DNA of 64,000 bases from Cellulomonas sp. NTE-D12 (GCF_027923705.1 NZ_AP026442.1:2790001-2854000), one strand, 5' to 3'; positions 53,218 to 61,867 are shown, counted from the stretch's first letter. Numbers and translations: made by a program. The notes: a model not told the origin generated them from the sequence alone.

Positions 53218-54572
53218 CGGGCCACCTCCGTCCTCTCCGCCCGTCCGTCACCGTCCGCCGCCGGCCGCGCCACGACGGGCGGGACGACCGCCGCGCCGAC
53301 GGGGAGCAGCAGGTGCACCTCCGTGCCGCGGTCCGGCCGGCTGGTCACCGTCGCCTTGCCCCCGCGCCGGTGCACGCGCCCCATGATGGACTCCCGCACG
53401 CCGAACCGGTCGGGACCGATCGCGTCCACGTCGAACCCGTCGCCGTGGTCGCGGACGAACACCTCGACCTCGTCCGGACGGACCTCGAGGTAGAGCGAGA
53501 CCGGCGGGCGGCCGTGCACCACGGCGTTGACCAGGGCCTCCCGGCTCGCGGCGAGCAGGGCGTCGGTCCCCTCGTCGGGCACCCGGTCGCCGACCACGAC
53601 GGTGTCGACCGCGACGGGCTCCCCGCCCGGCCCCGAGCGGGAGTCCTCCACCTCGGCGACCACCGCGCGCAGGGCTGCCGCCAGCGACGTGCCCGGGGCC
53701 GGTCGGTCGTCGTAGAGCCACTCGCGCAGCTCGCGCTCCTGGGCGCGGGCCATGCGCGCGACCTCGGCAGGCTCGTCCGATCGGGCCCGGATCAGCGCGA
53801 GGGTCTGCAGCACGGAGTCGTGCAGGTGCGCGGCCATGTCCGCCCGCTCCGCCTCGCGGGCCCGGGCGGCGCGCTCGTCCCCCAGCTCGCGCCACAGCCG
53901 CAGCCACCACGGCGCCAGCACCAGCCCGACGCCGGCCAGCACGGCCACCGCCGCGACGACCGCCTGCAGCAGCACAGCGGGCGCGATGCCCTGCCCCGTG
54001 GCGCCACCCACGAGCAGCAGCACCCCGACGCCGGCCAGCACCACGCCGCCGACCAGGCGCAGCACGCTGACGGGCACGCGTCCACCGGCGCGCTCCCGCA
54101 GCCGTCCCCGCTGCACGGCGTCCAGCTGGCTCCACGCCAGCACCAGACCGGCCGCGACGAGCATCGCCGGCAGCACCCACTGCAGCCCGAGCGAGCCCTG
54201 CTGCCGGGCGAGCAGCAGCGCCGCAGCGCCCGCCATCAGCAGCACGCCGACGGCCACGTCCGTCACCGGGAGGCGGCTGGGCGTCCCGTCGGTGCCCTGC
54301 CGGCGGGCCAGCCGGGCGAACGCCGCGGGCCGCGCGGCCTCGGCTGCCTCGGCGGGGTCACCCTCCGGGACCGTCAGCCACCAGAACCCGTAGAGCAACG
54401 GCCCGACGCCGAGCACGGGCGTGAGCACCACGAAGAGGACCCGCACCAGGCGGACCGAGATGCCGAGGTGCACGGCCAGCCCGATGGCCACCCCGGCCAG
54501 CCGACGGCCCTGGGCCGGGCGCCGCCACGGCAGGCGCGGCGGCGCGGGAGGCGGCACGGGAGCGGTCCACAC
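53214..54572 (-). CDS. PspC-domain sensor histidine kinase
   Basis: The 452-residue protein begins with a PspC domain (RRLAGVAIGLAVHLGISVRL), has several transmembrane helices in the middle, then a HisKA_3 dimerisation motif (MAAHLHDSVLQTLALI, phospho-His) and a HATPase (NAVVHG, DHGDGFD, GTEVHLLLPVG). It senses a membrane signal, probably envelope stress by analogy with PspC/LiaS systems (inference), and phosphorylates the coupled regulator. GTG start. Confidence 0.93.
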   Translation of the reverse strand: MWTAPVPPPAPPRLPWRRPAQGRRLAGVAIGLAVHLGISVRLVRVLFVVLTPVLGVGPLLYGFWWLTVPEGDPAEAAEAARPAAFARLARRQGTDGTPSRLPVTDVAVGVLLMAGAAALLLARQQGSLGLQWVLPAMLVAAGLVLAWSQLDAVQRGRLRERAGGRVPVSVLRLVGGVVLAGVGVLLLVGGATGQGIAPAVLLQAVVAAVAVLAGVGLVLAPWWLRLWRELGDERAARAREAERADMAAHLHDSVLQTLALIRARSDEPAEVARMARAQERELREWLYDDRPAPGTSLAAALRAVVAEVEDSRSGPGGEPVAVDTVVVGDRVPDEGTDALLAASREALVNAVVHGRPPVSLYLEVRPDEVEVFVRDHGDGFDVDAIGPDRFGVRESIMGRVHRRGGKATVTSRPDRGTEVHLLLPVGAAVVPPVVARPAADGDGRAERTEVAR

Positions 54573-54624
54573 AGGTCGATCGTGACACGTCCGGGTGCAG
54601 GTGAGGGCAGCCGCCGGGGCAGGA

Positions 54625-54652
54625 TCAGGGGCGGTTCAGGGTGCGCTCAGGG
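54625..54652. promoter_or_regulatory. three TCAGGG direct repeats phased at 11 bp
   Basis: TCAGGG occurs at 54625, 54636 and 54647, exactly 11 bp apart, in the 126-base spacer between the kinase and the divergent pspC gene. The phasing places the sites on one face of the helix, as expected for cooperative binding by a response regulator. Confidence 0.65.
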
Positions 54653-54698
54653 GGTCACCCGATGGTGGCGGCGGGACGCCTCGGCGGACGATCGGGAC

Positions 54699-56168
54699 AT
54701 GGACAACCCGACCTCCCCCACGCCGGCACCCGGGCCGGCACCCGCCCCGCCGGCGGGGTTCTTCGCGGCGATCCGCCGCACCGGGCTCTACCGTTCCGAC
54801 GACCGCTGGATCGGCGGCGTCTGCGGCGGCCTGGCCGCCCGGTTCGGCGTCGACCCGCTGCTGGTGCGCGGCATCGTCGCCGTCACCGTGCTGCTGGGCG
54901 GCTTCGGCCTGGTGCTCTACGCCATCGGCTGGGCCCTGCTGCCGGAGCAGCGGGACGGCCGGATCCACCTCGAGGGCCTGACGCTGGGGCACCCGGACAT
55001 CGCGCTGCTCGGCGCACTGGTGATGCTGCTCGTCGGGCTGGGACGCGGCTCCTACTTCGGCTTCGACGGCCACGTCCCCGGCTGGATCCAGGGTCTGTTC
55101 TGGGTGGCCGCCGTGGTGGGCGCCGTCGTGCTGGTCGCGACCGCGGCATCCCACCGGAGCACCACGCCGCGCCCGCCGACGCCCTACGGCCCGTTCCCGG
55201 GCGGCCCGGTGCCGCCCGTGCCCCCGGCGGCCGGAACGGCGTCGACCACCTATACCGCCGCAGCCGGCTACCGTCCGGCCGCGCAGACGACGCCGGCACC
55301 CGCTGCCTATGGCGCCGCACCCCAGCCCGGGCCGACGACCGGCCAGCCCGGTGGCCCCGGTGCCTACCCACCGCCCGGCCCCTACGGGCCGTACCCCGGC
55401 CCTGCAGCACCGGCCGGCCGTCCCGGCTACCCGCCGCAGGCTCCGTACTCCCCGGGACCCGTCCCGCCGCGCCCCGTCGCGACGGCCACGCCCGTGTACC
55501 CGTCACCGGTCCGGCGCTCCGCCGGCCTGCCGTGGGTGGGCAGCGTGGTGGCGCTCGGCCTGCTGACCCTCGCCGGCCTGCTGATCGCGCAGCGCACCAC
55601 GGACTTCACGGGACCGGTCGTCGCTACCGCGGCGGGGGTCACGGTGGTGCTCGCCGGACTGGCGACCATCGCGGTCGGGCTGCGGGGACGTCGCAGCGGC
55701 GGGCTGACCGCCGTCGCGATCATCGCGGTCCTGATCGCCGGACCGGCCGCGCTCGGCGAGCGCAGCGACTGGACCTCCCCGGGTCTGTCGCACGCGCAGC
55801 AGGTCAACGGGTCGTCCACCGTCACGGTGTCCGACCGGGCCGAGGCCGCGCGCGGCGTGCGCGCCGGCGTCGGGAACACGCGGATCGACCTGAGCGCGGT
55901 GCCGATGGACGCCAGCACCCTCGAGGTACCGCTGTGGCTCGCGGTGGGCAACTACACCGTGGTGGTGCCGCGCGGCACGGCCGTCACGGCGACGGTCGAC
56001 CTCGGCGCCGGCTCCGTCAGCTGGCGGCTCGACGGCGGCAACGACCAGGCGAACGGCGTCGGCATCTCCCAGCGCAACTTCGCCAACCAGGCCGCGTCCA
56101 GCGGCACGTCGCAGCTGCACCTGCGGATCAGCATGGGCACCGGCGACCTGACCATCGAGGAGCAGTGA
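54699..56168 (+). CDS. PspC-domain membrane protein with LiaF-like C-terminal region
   Basis: The 489-residue protein has a PspC domain (SDDRWIGGVCGGLAARFGVD; WALLPEQRDG), several transmembrane segments, a ~130-residue Pro/Gly/Tyr-rich stretch (PPGPYGPYPGP type) and a C-terminal beta-rich domain (GVGNTRIDLSAVP; NYTVVVPRGTAVTATVDLGAG) like those of LiaF/DUF4097-type adhesin-like domains. Together with the divergent PspC kinase this suggests an envelope-stress module. The ATG at 54699 is chosen; the longer frame overlaps the kinase gene. Confidence 0.88.
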   Translation: MDNPTSPTPAPGPAPAPPAGFFAAIRRTGLYRSDDRWIGGVCGGLAARFGVDPLLVRGIVAVTVLLGGFGLVLYAIGWALLPEQRDGRIHLEGLTLGHPDIALLGALVMLLVGLGRGSYFGFDGHVPGWIQGLFWVAAVVGAVVLVATAASHRSTTPRPPTPYGPFPGGPVPPVPPAAGTASTTYTAAAGYRPAAQTTPAPAAYGAAPQPGPTTGQPGGPGAYPPPGPYGPYPGPAAPAGRPGYPPQAPYSPGPVPPRPVATATPVYPSPVRRSAGLPWVGSVVALGLLTLAGLLIAQRTTDFTGPVVATAAGVTVVLAGLATIAVGLRGRRSGGLTAVAIIAVLIAGPAALGERSDWTSPGLSHAQQVNGSSTVTVSDRAEAARGVRAGVGNTRIDLSAVPMDASTLEVPLWLAVGNYTVVVPRGTAVTATVDLGAGSVSWRLDGGNDQANGVGISQRNFANQAASSGTSQLHLRISMGTGDLTIEEQ

Positions 56169-56689
56169 TGAGCACCGACGACACCCGCCCGCTGCCCGCG
56201 GCGGACGACGAGACCCCCACCCGGGCGATCGAGCCGGTCGCGGCGGACGAGGCCGGGCCGGCGGTCGACACCGCCGCCCTGGACCAGGACAGCGCAGGGA
56301 CCACCCGGCCGCTGCCGGTCGCCGAGGAGAGCGTCGCGACGTCCCGCGAGAGCGCGGACGCGCCGCGGCCGGCCGCAGCGACCGAGACGGCGCCACCACC
56401 GCGGCCGACCGGGGCGGCTGCACCCGCGCCCGTATCCGCCCCGGCACTAGCACCCGCTCCAGCACCCACGCCCGCCACACCGGCCGGGCCGGAGCTGCGG
56501 GTCGGGACGGTGGTGTGGGGCCTGGTGGTGGCGGTCGTCGGGATCGGGATCGTCTCGTTCGCCTGGGGCGCCCGGATCGACGGCGGGCTCGCGCTGATCG
56601 TGCTGCTCGCCGGAGCAGGAGTCGCGCTGCTGGTCGGTTCGCTCGTCGTGGCGCTCCGCCGGCCGCACCGGCGGGACGGGCGGGCCTGA
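56168..56689 (+). CDS. two-helix membrane protein with long disordered N-terminus
   Basis: The 173-residue protein has ~110 residues of Ala/Pro/Asp-rich disordered sequence, then two transmembrane helices (GTVVWGLVVAVVGIGIVSFAW; GLALIVLLAGAGVALLVGSLVVAL). The TGATG overlap couples it to the PspC gene, so it belongs to the same envelope module. No family name is secure. Confidence 0.8.
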   Translation: MSTDDTRPLPAADDETPTRAIEPVAADEAGPAVDTAALDQDSAGTTRPLPVAEESVATSRESADAPRPAAATETAPPPRPTGAAAPAPVSAPALAPAPAPTPATPAGPELRVGTVVWGLVVAVVGIGIVSFAWGARIDGGLALIVLLAGAGVALLVGSLVVALRRPHRRDGRA

Positions 56690-56809
56690 GCCGGCGCGCG
56701 GGGGGCGCGCCGCGGACGTGCACCGCGAGGCGGTCGGGTCGGCCCGGAGGGCCGGAGACGGTGGGCCGACCCGGCCGAGCAGCAGGTCAGCAGGGTGATG
56801 AGGGACGAA

Positions 56810-56853
56810 AGAACGAGGGACGGTCGACCGGTTGGTCGACCGTCCCTCGTTCT
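56810..56853. terminator. strong bidirectional terminator after the PspC operon
   Basis: A perfect 20-bp stem (left arm 56810-56829, right arm 56834-56853) closes on GGTT. It lies between the convergent PspC operon and the LigA-like gene and is the strongest hairpin in the window. Confidence 0.92.
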
Positions 56854-56877
56854 GTGGGACCGTGCGTGCGGAGCAGG

Positions 56878-57429
56878 TCAGACGGTGACGGGCTCGCGAG
56901 CCGCCGCCGGGGCCACCGCGGCGGGCTTCGACAGCTTCATCAGCGTCCAGCCGATCAGGGCGAAGACGACGCCCACGCCGACCGCGAAGAGCGCGACACC
57001 GAACGCGATCACCGAGGTGAACAGCGAGGCCCGGAGGAACGAGCCGTTCATCACCGTGGTGCGCTGGCCCTGCAGCTTGACGACGTCCGCGTCCTTGGCG
57101 ATCTCGTCAGCGGACTTGCCGGCGGCCTTCAGGTCGGCCTGCTTGGCCGAGATCATGGCGCCGAGCTCGGCGTACGTCTTGTCGTTGCTGGCCGTCAGGG
57201 CGTGGTGGCGGATGATCATCGCCTGCGAGAACGCCGTCCACGGCGAGTTGACGTCCTGGCCCCCGAAGGCGGAGGCGTCGGGCGAGACGGTGATCTTCTC
57301 GTCGGCCAGGTTCGCCGACACGGCTCCCCACGTGACGCCGCCGGCGACGATGAAGATGGCGCCGAAGATGAGAACGATGAGGCCCAGGACCCTGGCGGTC
57401 CCGGTGCGCTCGCTGAGGGTGGTGGACAT
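56878..57429 (-). CDS. actinobacterial two-helix membrane protein (family often misnamed LigA)
   Basis: The 183-residue protein has an N-terminal helix (VLGLIVLIFGAIFIVAGGVTW), an extracytoplasmic region with ITVSPDASAFGGQDVNSP and ASNDKTYAELGA, and a C-terminal helix (ASLFTSVIAFGVALFAVGVGV). Homologues are widely labelled aromatic ring-opening dioxygenase LigA, but no metal-binding His or Glu pattern of such enzymes is visible; that name looks like an annotation error. GGGGAG precedes the ATG at 57429. Function unknown. Confidence 0.8.
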   Translation of the reverse strand: MSTTLSERTGTARVLGLIVLIFGAIFIVAGGVTWGAVSANLADEKITVSPDASAFGGQDVNSPWTAFSQAMIIRHHALTASNDKTYAELGAMISAKQADLKAAGKSADEIAKDADVVKLQGQRTTVMNGSFLRASLFTSVIAFGVALFAVGVGVVFALIGWTLMKLSKPAAVAPAAAREPVTV

Positions 57430-57660
57430 GGTCTCCCCGATTCGTTGGTGAATCTCTGCAGCTGGCGAGGCCCGGCGAGATCCGGCCCTCGGTGAGCGTC
57501 TGTGCTCGAGAGAAAGCGTCGCTGCTGGTCGAGGCACCTGGCTGGGACCCAGGTCCCGCAGAATGTAGCACCGCAGGTCAGGGCACCCTTTGTCGACGGA
57601 TCTCGTCCCATGACCCCCTTGCACGGGGTCGGGCGCGACCCCTGGACGGGCGACGGAGCG

Positions 57661-58806
57661 TCAGTGCGTGCCGGCGAGCGAACGCGCGCGCTCGTACTCC
57701 ACCTCAGCGGCGCGGAGCACCCGCTGCCATCCGAAATCGGGTCGCCGGGACCGGTTGTGGGCCGCCATCCGGTCCAGCAGCGCGCCGTCCCGGGCGAGCC
57801 GCACGATCGCCATCGCCATGTCGTCGTCGTCCTCCACCAGCAGCCCGTCCACGCCGTCGACGACGAACTCTGCGATCCCCGTCCCCCGGCGTGCCACCAC
57901 CACCAGGCCGGCGGCCCGCGCCTCGAGCGCGGCGATACCGAACGCCTCGAGCTGGGCGGGGGCGAGGAACACGTCCGCGTCCTCGTACGTCGCCCGCACC
58001 TGCTCCCGCGGCACCTGTCCGCGCAGGTCCACCAGGTGCTCCAGACCGCTGTCCTCGACGGCGGCCTGCACGGCCCCCCGCGCCGGCCCCGAGCCGAGGA
58101 CGGTGAGCCGGAGCCGGTCGGGCGGCAGCCGCCGTGCGGCCTCCGCCACCGCTCTGACCAGCGGAACCGCACGCTTGCGCGGCGCGAGCCGCATGGTGGC
58201 GACCAGCCGCAGCGGCCCGCGCTCCCCCGGTCGGTCCGCCCGGTCGGGGTCGCCGCGCGGCGCCCACCGGTCCAGGTCGACACCGTTGGGCAGCACGTCG
58301 ACGGGCTGTCCCTCGAACACCGCCGAGACGCGCTCGGCGGCCGCCGAGCTCACCGCCGACAGCGCTGCCGGCACCGTGCGCCAGTGCGACAGCTGCACGG
58401 CGCGGTGCAGCACGGGCGCGATGCCGTCGAGCATGCAGTGCCACGTGATCGCCGTCGGGAGACCGGCGGCGATCGCCAGGCGGGCACCGTCGTACGCGAA
58501 CGGGGACACCACGCCCGCGTGCACGTGCACGACGTCGGGCTGCACCGCGAGCAGCGCCTGCGTGATCAGGTGCGGTCCGCGCGGGTTCACCGGCAGCTCG
58601 AAGGGCATGCGCGCACCGAGGCGGTGCACCCGCACGCCCCGGACGTCCTGCAGCGCGCCGCCCCGCTCCCCGTCGGGGCCCAACGTCCCGGTCAGCACGT
58701 GGACCTCGTGCCCTGCGGCGACCTGATAGGTCGCGAGGTCACTGACCTGGGTCTCGATGCCACCCGTCCGGGGCGGGAAGCAGTCGGAGACGTGGACGAT
58801 CCGCAC
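57661..58806 (-). CDS. GT4-family glycosyltransferase
   Basis: The 381-residue protein has a GT-B fold of the GT4 type: FPPRTGGIETQVSDLA near the start, DVVHVHAG, LPNGVDLDRW, TMRLAPRKR, and the donor-site EX7E region in APAQLEAFGIAALEARAAGL. It transfers a nucleotide-activated sugar to a lipid, glycan or small acceptor; the acceptor is unknown. A small DUF3817 gene is upstream on the same strand. Confidence 0.92.
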   Translation of the reverse strand: MRIVHVSDCFPPRTGGIETQVSDLATYQVAAGHEVHVLTGTLGPDGERGGALQDVRGVRVHRLGARMPFELPVNPRGPHLITQALLAVQPDVVHVHAGVVSPFAYDGARLAIAAGLPTAITWHCMLDGIAPVLHRAVQLSHWRTVPAALSAVSSAAAERVSAVFEGQPVDVLPNGVDLDRWAPRGDPDRADRPGERGPLRLVATMRLAPRKRAVPLVRAVAEAARRLPPDRLRLTVLGSGPARGAVQAAVEDSGLEHLVDLRGQVPREQVRATYEDADVFLAPAQLEAFGIAALEARAAGLVVVARRGTGIAEFVVDGVDGLLVEDDDDMAMAIVRLARDGALLDRMAAHNRSRRPDFGWQRVLRAAEVEYERARSLAGTH

Positions 58807-58847
58807 GCGGGCCCGCTAACCGCGAGGTGCCTGACGGCCTGCCGCGC

Positions 58848-59249
58848 TCACCGGCGGCCGAGCGTCGCGAGACGCTCCTGACCGTCGGCGTGCACCCGCC
58901 GCTCGAGGACGAACGACATCACCGGCACCACGCCGGCAGCCGCCATGGTGACGAACCGGCCGAGCTTCCACCGCATCACCGACCACAGGTCGAACACGGT
59001 GACCAGGTACACGATGTAGACGAAGCCGTGCAGCCGCGGCACCCAGTCCAGCGCGTTCACGTGGAAGCCGTACTTGAGCACCATCTCGAGGCACAGCACC
59101 AGCAGCATCGAGCCGGTGACGTAGGCCATCACCCGGTACCGGGCCAGCGCACCGGCCGCGCGCCGCACGCGCGGGTCCACCGATGCAGCGGCCGTCGGGT
59201 CAGGCGTCGGCTCCGTGCGCGGCCCCGTCGAGTCCGTCGTCCCTGTCAC
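58848..59249 (-). CDS. DUF3817 membrane protein
   Basis: The 133-residue protein has an N-terminal Thr/Pro/Asp-rich stretch and three helices with the DUF3817 hallmarks YRVMAYVTGSMLLVLCLEM, HGFVYIVYLVTVFDLW and MAAAGVVPVMSFVLERRV. The GTG at 59249 has GTGAGAGG just before it; an in-frame start at 59390 would read into the element-side intergenic region. Function unknown. It is the last chromosomal backbone gene before the integrase. Confidence 0.88.
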   Translation of the reverse strand: MTGTTDSTGPRTEPTPDPTAAASVDPRVRRAAGALARYRVMAYVTGSMLLVLCLEMVLKYGFHVNALDWVPRLHGFVYIVYLVTVFDLWSVMRWKLGRFVTMAAAGVVPVMSFVLERRVHADGQERLATLGRR

Positions 59250-59419
59250 CCTCTCACTCCCACTCGAAGAGTATCCACAACCAACCTTAGAGTGCCTCTG
59301 ACCTGCTGGAACGCTTGTCGGTGACGCGGTACTGTGGGGTCCTGGCCGTCCGCCAACGGTCCCACGAAGTACCCGCGCTGCCCGTCCCAACGGCGCGTAT
59401 CAAGCCCTGGGAGTCTGGC

Positions 59420-60502
59420 ATGGCGGAGCCGAAGCGACTGCACGAAGCCGTCGAGGAGTACGTCACCTACCGGCGTCCGCGGGTCGCGGCGACCACGGCG
59501 ACGAACGAGGCCTTCGTCCTCCGCCGCTTCGCAGCCTGGTACGGGAACGTGCAGCTGCGCAACATGCGCCCGGACCGCGTCGGTGAGTGGTTCTTCGGCA
59601 CGGCAGGCGTGCTGGCCGATCACGTGACCCGGGACGCCAGGCACCGGCGTCCGATCACCCCGGCGACGGCCAACTACTACCGGACGCGCCTCAACTCGTT
59701 CTTCGTCTGGGCCACGAAGCGCGGCTACCTCCGTCAAGACTTGTTGGCGGATGTGCAACCGCTCCCGGTGACGCGGCGGGTGCGCCTACAGATCAGCGCC
59801 GAGACCCTCCTTGGTCTGCCGGGCCTCGCGCGCGACGAGCGGGACGCCGCGTTCATCGCACTCATCACCAACTCCGGCTTCCGGGCGAGCACCGCCACGA
59901 GCATCCGCGTCGGGGATGTCGACCTCGTCGGAGGCACCATCAGGGTCCGAGTCTCGAAGTCGCACCTCGAAGACCTGTTCCCGGTCAGCGCAGACCTGGC
60001 GCCTGCACTGGCGGAGTGGCTCCGGAAGTACACCCTGCAGCTGGGACGGCCCCTAACGCCGGCCGACTACCTGTTCCCGGCGCGGAGGCCCGCGGTCTAC
60101 AGGTGGGTGACCCTCGCCGACGGCTCGAAGGACCGACAGCGCACGCAGGCAGGGTGGCGTCCGGACCGTCCCCTGCACCGACCGGAGGTCGTCGTGCAGG
60201 ACGCTCTCCGGGCTGCCGGGGTCGAGGTGGGGGCGGGCGAGGGTGTGCACACCATCAGGCGGTCCGTCGCCCGCGCGTTCTTCGACCAGGCCGCGGAGGC
60301 GGGCTATGACGGCGCGCTCCGGGTCACCTCCGCGCTGCTGCACCACCGGAGCAGCCAGACGACCGAGGTCTACCTCGGCCTGGCAGCGGACCGGATGAAG
60401 CGCGACACCGCACTCCGGGGCCAGCCGTTCCTCTCCGAGATCGCGGCGAGGAAGCGCCGAGAGCGCATCCACGTGATCGACAAGGCGTCCGGTGCCTCGT
60501 GA
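59420..60502 (+). CDS. int: tyrosine recombinase / integrase
   Basis: The 360-residue protein has an N-terminal core-binding SAM-like domain (LHEAVEEYVTYRRPRVAATT) and a C-terminal catalytic domain with R155 (NSGFRAST), K180, H277-T-I-R280, H309 and nucleophile Y318 (TEVYLG). It probably integrates and excises the element that begins here. The ATG at 59420 is chosen; a GTG at 59315 would add 35 residues. It is followed within ~1.3 kb by initiator and excisionase genes. Confidence 0.92.
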   Translation: MAEPKRLHEAVEEYVTYRRPRVAATTATNEAFVLRRFAAWYGNVQLRNMRPDRVGEWFFGTAGVLADHVTRDARHRRPITPATANYYRTRLNSFFVWATKRGYLRQDLLADVQPLPVTRRVRLQISAETLLGLPGLARDERDAAFIALITNSGFRASTATSIRVGDVDLVGGTIRVRVSKSHLEDLFPVSADLAPALAEWLRKYTLQLGRPLTPADYLFPARRPAVYRWVTLADGSKDRQRTQAGWRPDRPLHRPEVVVQDALRAAGVEVGAGEGVHTIRRSVARAFFDQAAEAGYDGALRVTSALLHHRSSQTTEVYLGLAADRMKRDTALRGQPFLSEIAARKRRERIHVIDKASGAS

Positions 60503-60545
60503 TCGTCAACGGGGCGTCCCGTCCGTCGTGATCGTCGACGGGCCG
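60497..60545. repeat. 20-bp direct repeat pair at the integrase 3' end
   Basis: TCGTGATCGTC-n-ACGGGnCG occurs at 60497-60516 and 60526-60545 with 18 of 20 positions identical. The first copy contains the integrase stop codon. It may be an integrase arm or iteron site, or simple duplication. Confidence 0.6.
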
Positions 60546-60820
60546 GGCCGCAGCTTCCCGAGCCCGGCTCGGCCGTTGCCGACGCTCTGCCGGACGGCAC
60601 GCCGAGATTCTTCTATGAACGAAGTCCAATCCCCCGCTCCTAGGCCCTCAGGGCTCGCGGAGCACGGTGCAGTGCTCGGCCAGGCCGGGCGAGCACACGA
60701 AGCACTCGGGCCGTCCGAGTCCTGTGTACGCCGCTGGATTTCCCGCGAAGTGGTGCAGAGCGCGCCAGGTGCCACCCGGTACCCCACGGTTGCCCGCCCT
60801 GCCTCACGGCGGGAGGTGCG
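60546..60820. other. non-coding spacer between integrase and initiator genes
   Basis: No credible gene is seen in these ~275 bases. A plus-strand frame from an ATG at 60615 runs through the spacer into the rep gene out of frame, with no homology and no ribosome-binding site. The base composition is slightly less GC-rich near 60600-60640. It could contain a double-strand origin for the HUH initiator, but no hairpin-plus-nick site was identified. Confidence 0.4.
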
Positions 60821-61552
60821 GTGGCCAACTCGAAGCCTGCACTGCGCGGTCGCTCCCTTGATACCTCTGCCACACGCTGGTCCCGCCCCGACTGGTGCCC
60901 CAACGCGCCCGTGGTGGTTCGGCAAGGACGGGCTGTTCAGTTGAGGAGGTGCAGACGGCTCAGCTGTCCGTACTGCGTCCACGCCCACGTGGTCCAGGCC
61001 GCCAAGGCGATCACCGCCGCGGCGCCACAACAGCTCCTCACCCTGACGTGCCTCCCTGGCGACGCCCTCGAGACCCGCCCGTTGGTGCGGGGCTTCCTCA
61101 AGCGGATCAAGCATGCGTACGGCCTGGAGTACCTGGCCGTGCTCGAGCGCCACGAGAGTGGGCTGCTCCACGCGCACGTGCTGCTGCACGGCCCACAGGT
61201 AACGAAGACGGACCTGGTGGCGCACGCCGACGACAGCCGGATGCCGCACATGCACCTGACCCGGTACCGGGACGGGAGCGGCGGGTACCTGCTCAAGGAG
61301 ATGCGCCACGACCCCAGCCGCGCCCGGCACCTGGCCGACAACGGCGGGCGGCTGGTGCTCGCCGCGTCCCAGGGGTTCTTCCGCGACGTGCACACCGGCG
61401 AGGTGTTCGCTGGCCTCACGCAGGCCAAGGCCGTCGAGCGGCGCCGGTGGTGCGCCGCCCATGGATACGCCACCGACTCATCGGAGCCGGTCGCCGCCTC
61501 GGGCAGCCCCGCAAGCCCTGTCGGAGGCGCCCTGACCCCCTCCAAGGGGTGA
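60821..61552 (+). CDS. HUH rolling-circle-type replication initiator (Rep)
   Basis: The 243-residue protein has a cysteine cluster (C26, C44, C49-P-Y-C52), motif 1 LLTLTCLP (residues 72-79), the HUH motif H117-A-H119 in LLHAHVLLHG and a Y156-L-L-K159 motif, the YxxK nicking site. This is the pattern of single-tyrosine Rep proteins of rolling-circle plasmids, filamentous phages and AICE-type elements. It would nick the element origin to start replication after excision. GGGAGG precedes the GTG. It lies between the integrase and excisionase genes. Confidence 0.82.
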   Translation: MANSKPALRGRSLDTSATRWSRPDWCPNAPVVVRQGRAVQLRRCRRLSCPYCVHAHVVQAAKAITAAAPQQLLTLTCLPGDALETRPLVRGFLKRIKHAYGLEYLAVLERHESGLLHAHVLLHGPQVTKTDLVAHADDSRMPHMHLTRYRDGSGGYLLKEMRHDPSRARHLADNGGRLVLAASQGFFRDVHTGEVFAGLTQAKAVERRRWCAAHGYATDSSEPVAASGSPASPVGGALTPSKG

Positions 61553-61583
61553 GAGTCCACCCGCGATCCCCTGGAGGCCACCC

Positions 61584-61781
61584 GTGACCGAGACCACGAC
61601 TACCGGACGACTGCTGACAATGGACCAGGCCGCCGAGCGCCTGAGCATGTCCACGCGCTGGGTGCGGCACATGATCCGCCTGGGCCAGATCCCCGCTGTG
61701 CACCTGGGCCGGTCGGTCCGCCTGTACGACGAGGACGTCGACGCGTTCGCCCGCCGGCACCGGCGCGCTGTGGACCAGTAG
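61584..61781 (+). CDS. xis: excisionase / helix-turn-helix protein (Xis/AlpA type)
   Basis: The 65-residue protein carries the excisionase MerR-like helix-turn-helix: LLTMDQAAERLSMSTRWVRH followed by IRLGQIPAVHLGRSVRLYDEDVDAF. Such proteins direct the integrase toward excision or control its expression. GGAGG precedes the GTG start, and it follows the rep gene by 31 bases. Confidence 0.88.
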   Translation: MTETTTTGRLLTMDQAAERLSMSTRWVRHMIRLGQIPAVHLGRSVRLYDEDVDAFARRHRRAVDQ

Positions 61782-61848
61782 CAGCGAGCCCCGCGGCGAG
61801 CCCCCTACCGCTTCATGCCGGTGGCCCGGGTCGGGCGCCCTCTCGCTT

Positions 61849-61867
61849 ACCTAGAGCTGTTCTAGGT
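61849..61867. repeat. inverted repeat in the mobile element
   Basis: ACCTAGA-n5-TCTAGGT forms perfect 7-bp arms downstream of the excisionase gene. Its AT-richer core stands out locally. It could be an operator, a recombination site or a weak hairpin. Confidence 0.6.

Noticed and set aside
59250..59419. Looked for a tRNA or attachment-site repeat next to the integrase
   Set aside because: No cloverleaf or tRNA 3' end seen, and no convincing direct repeat with 63090-63426; only a short inverted GGTTGTGGA match.
60615..60944. Plus-strand frame starting at an ATG in the int-rep spacer
   Set aside because: Overlaps rep out of frame, with no ribosome-binding site and no recognisable domain.
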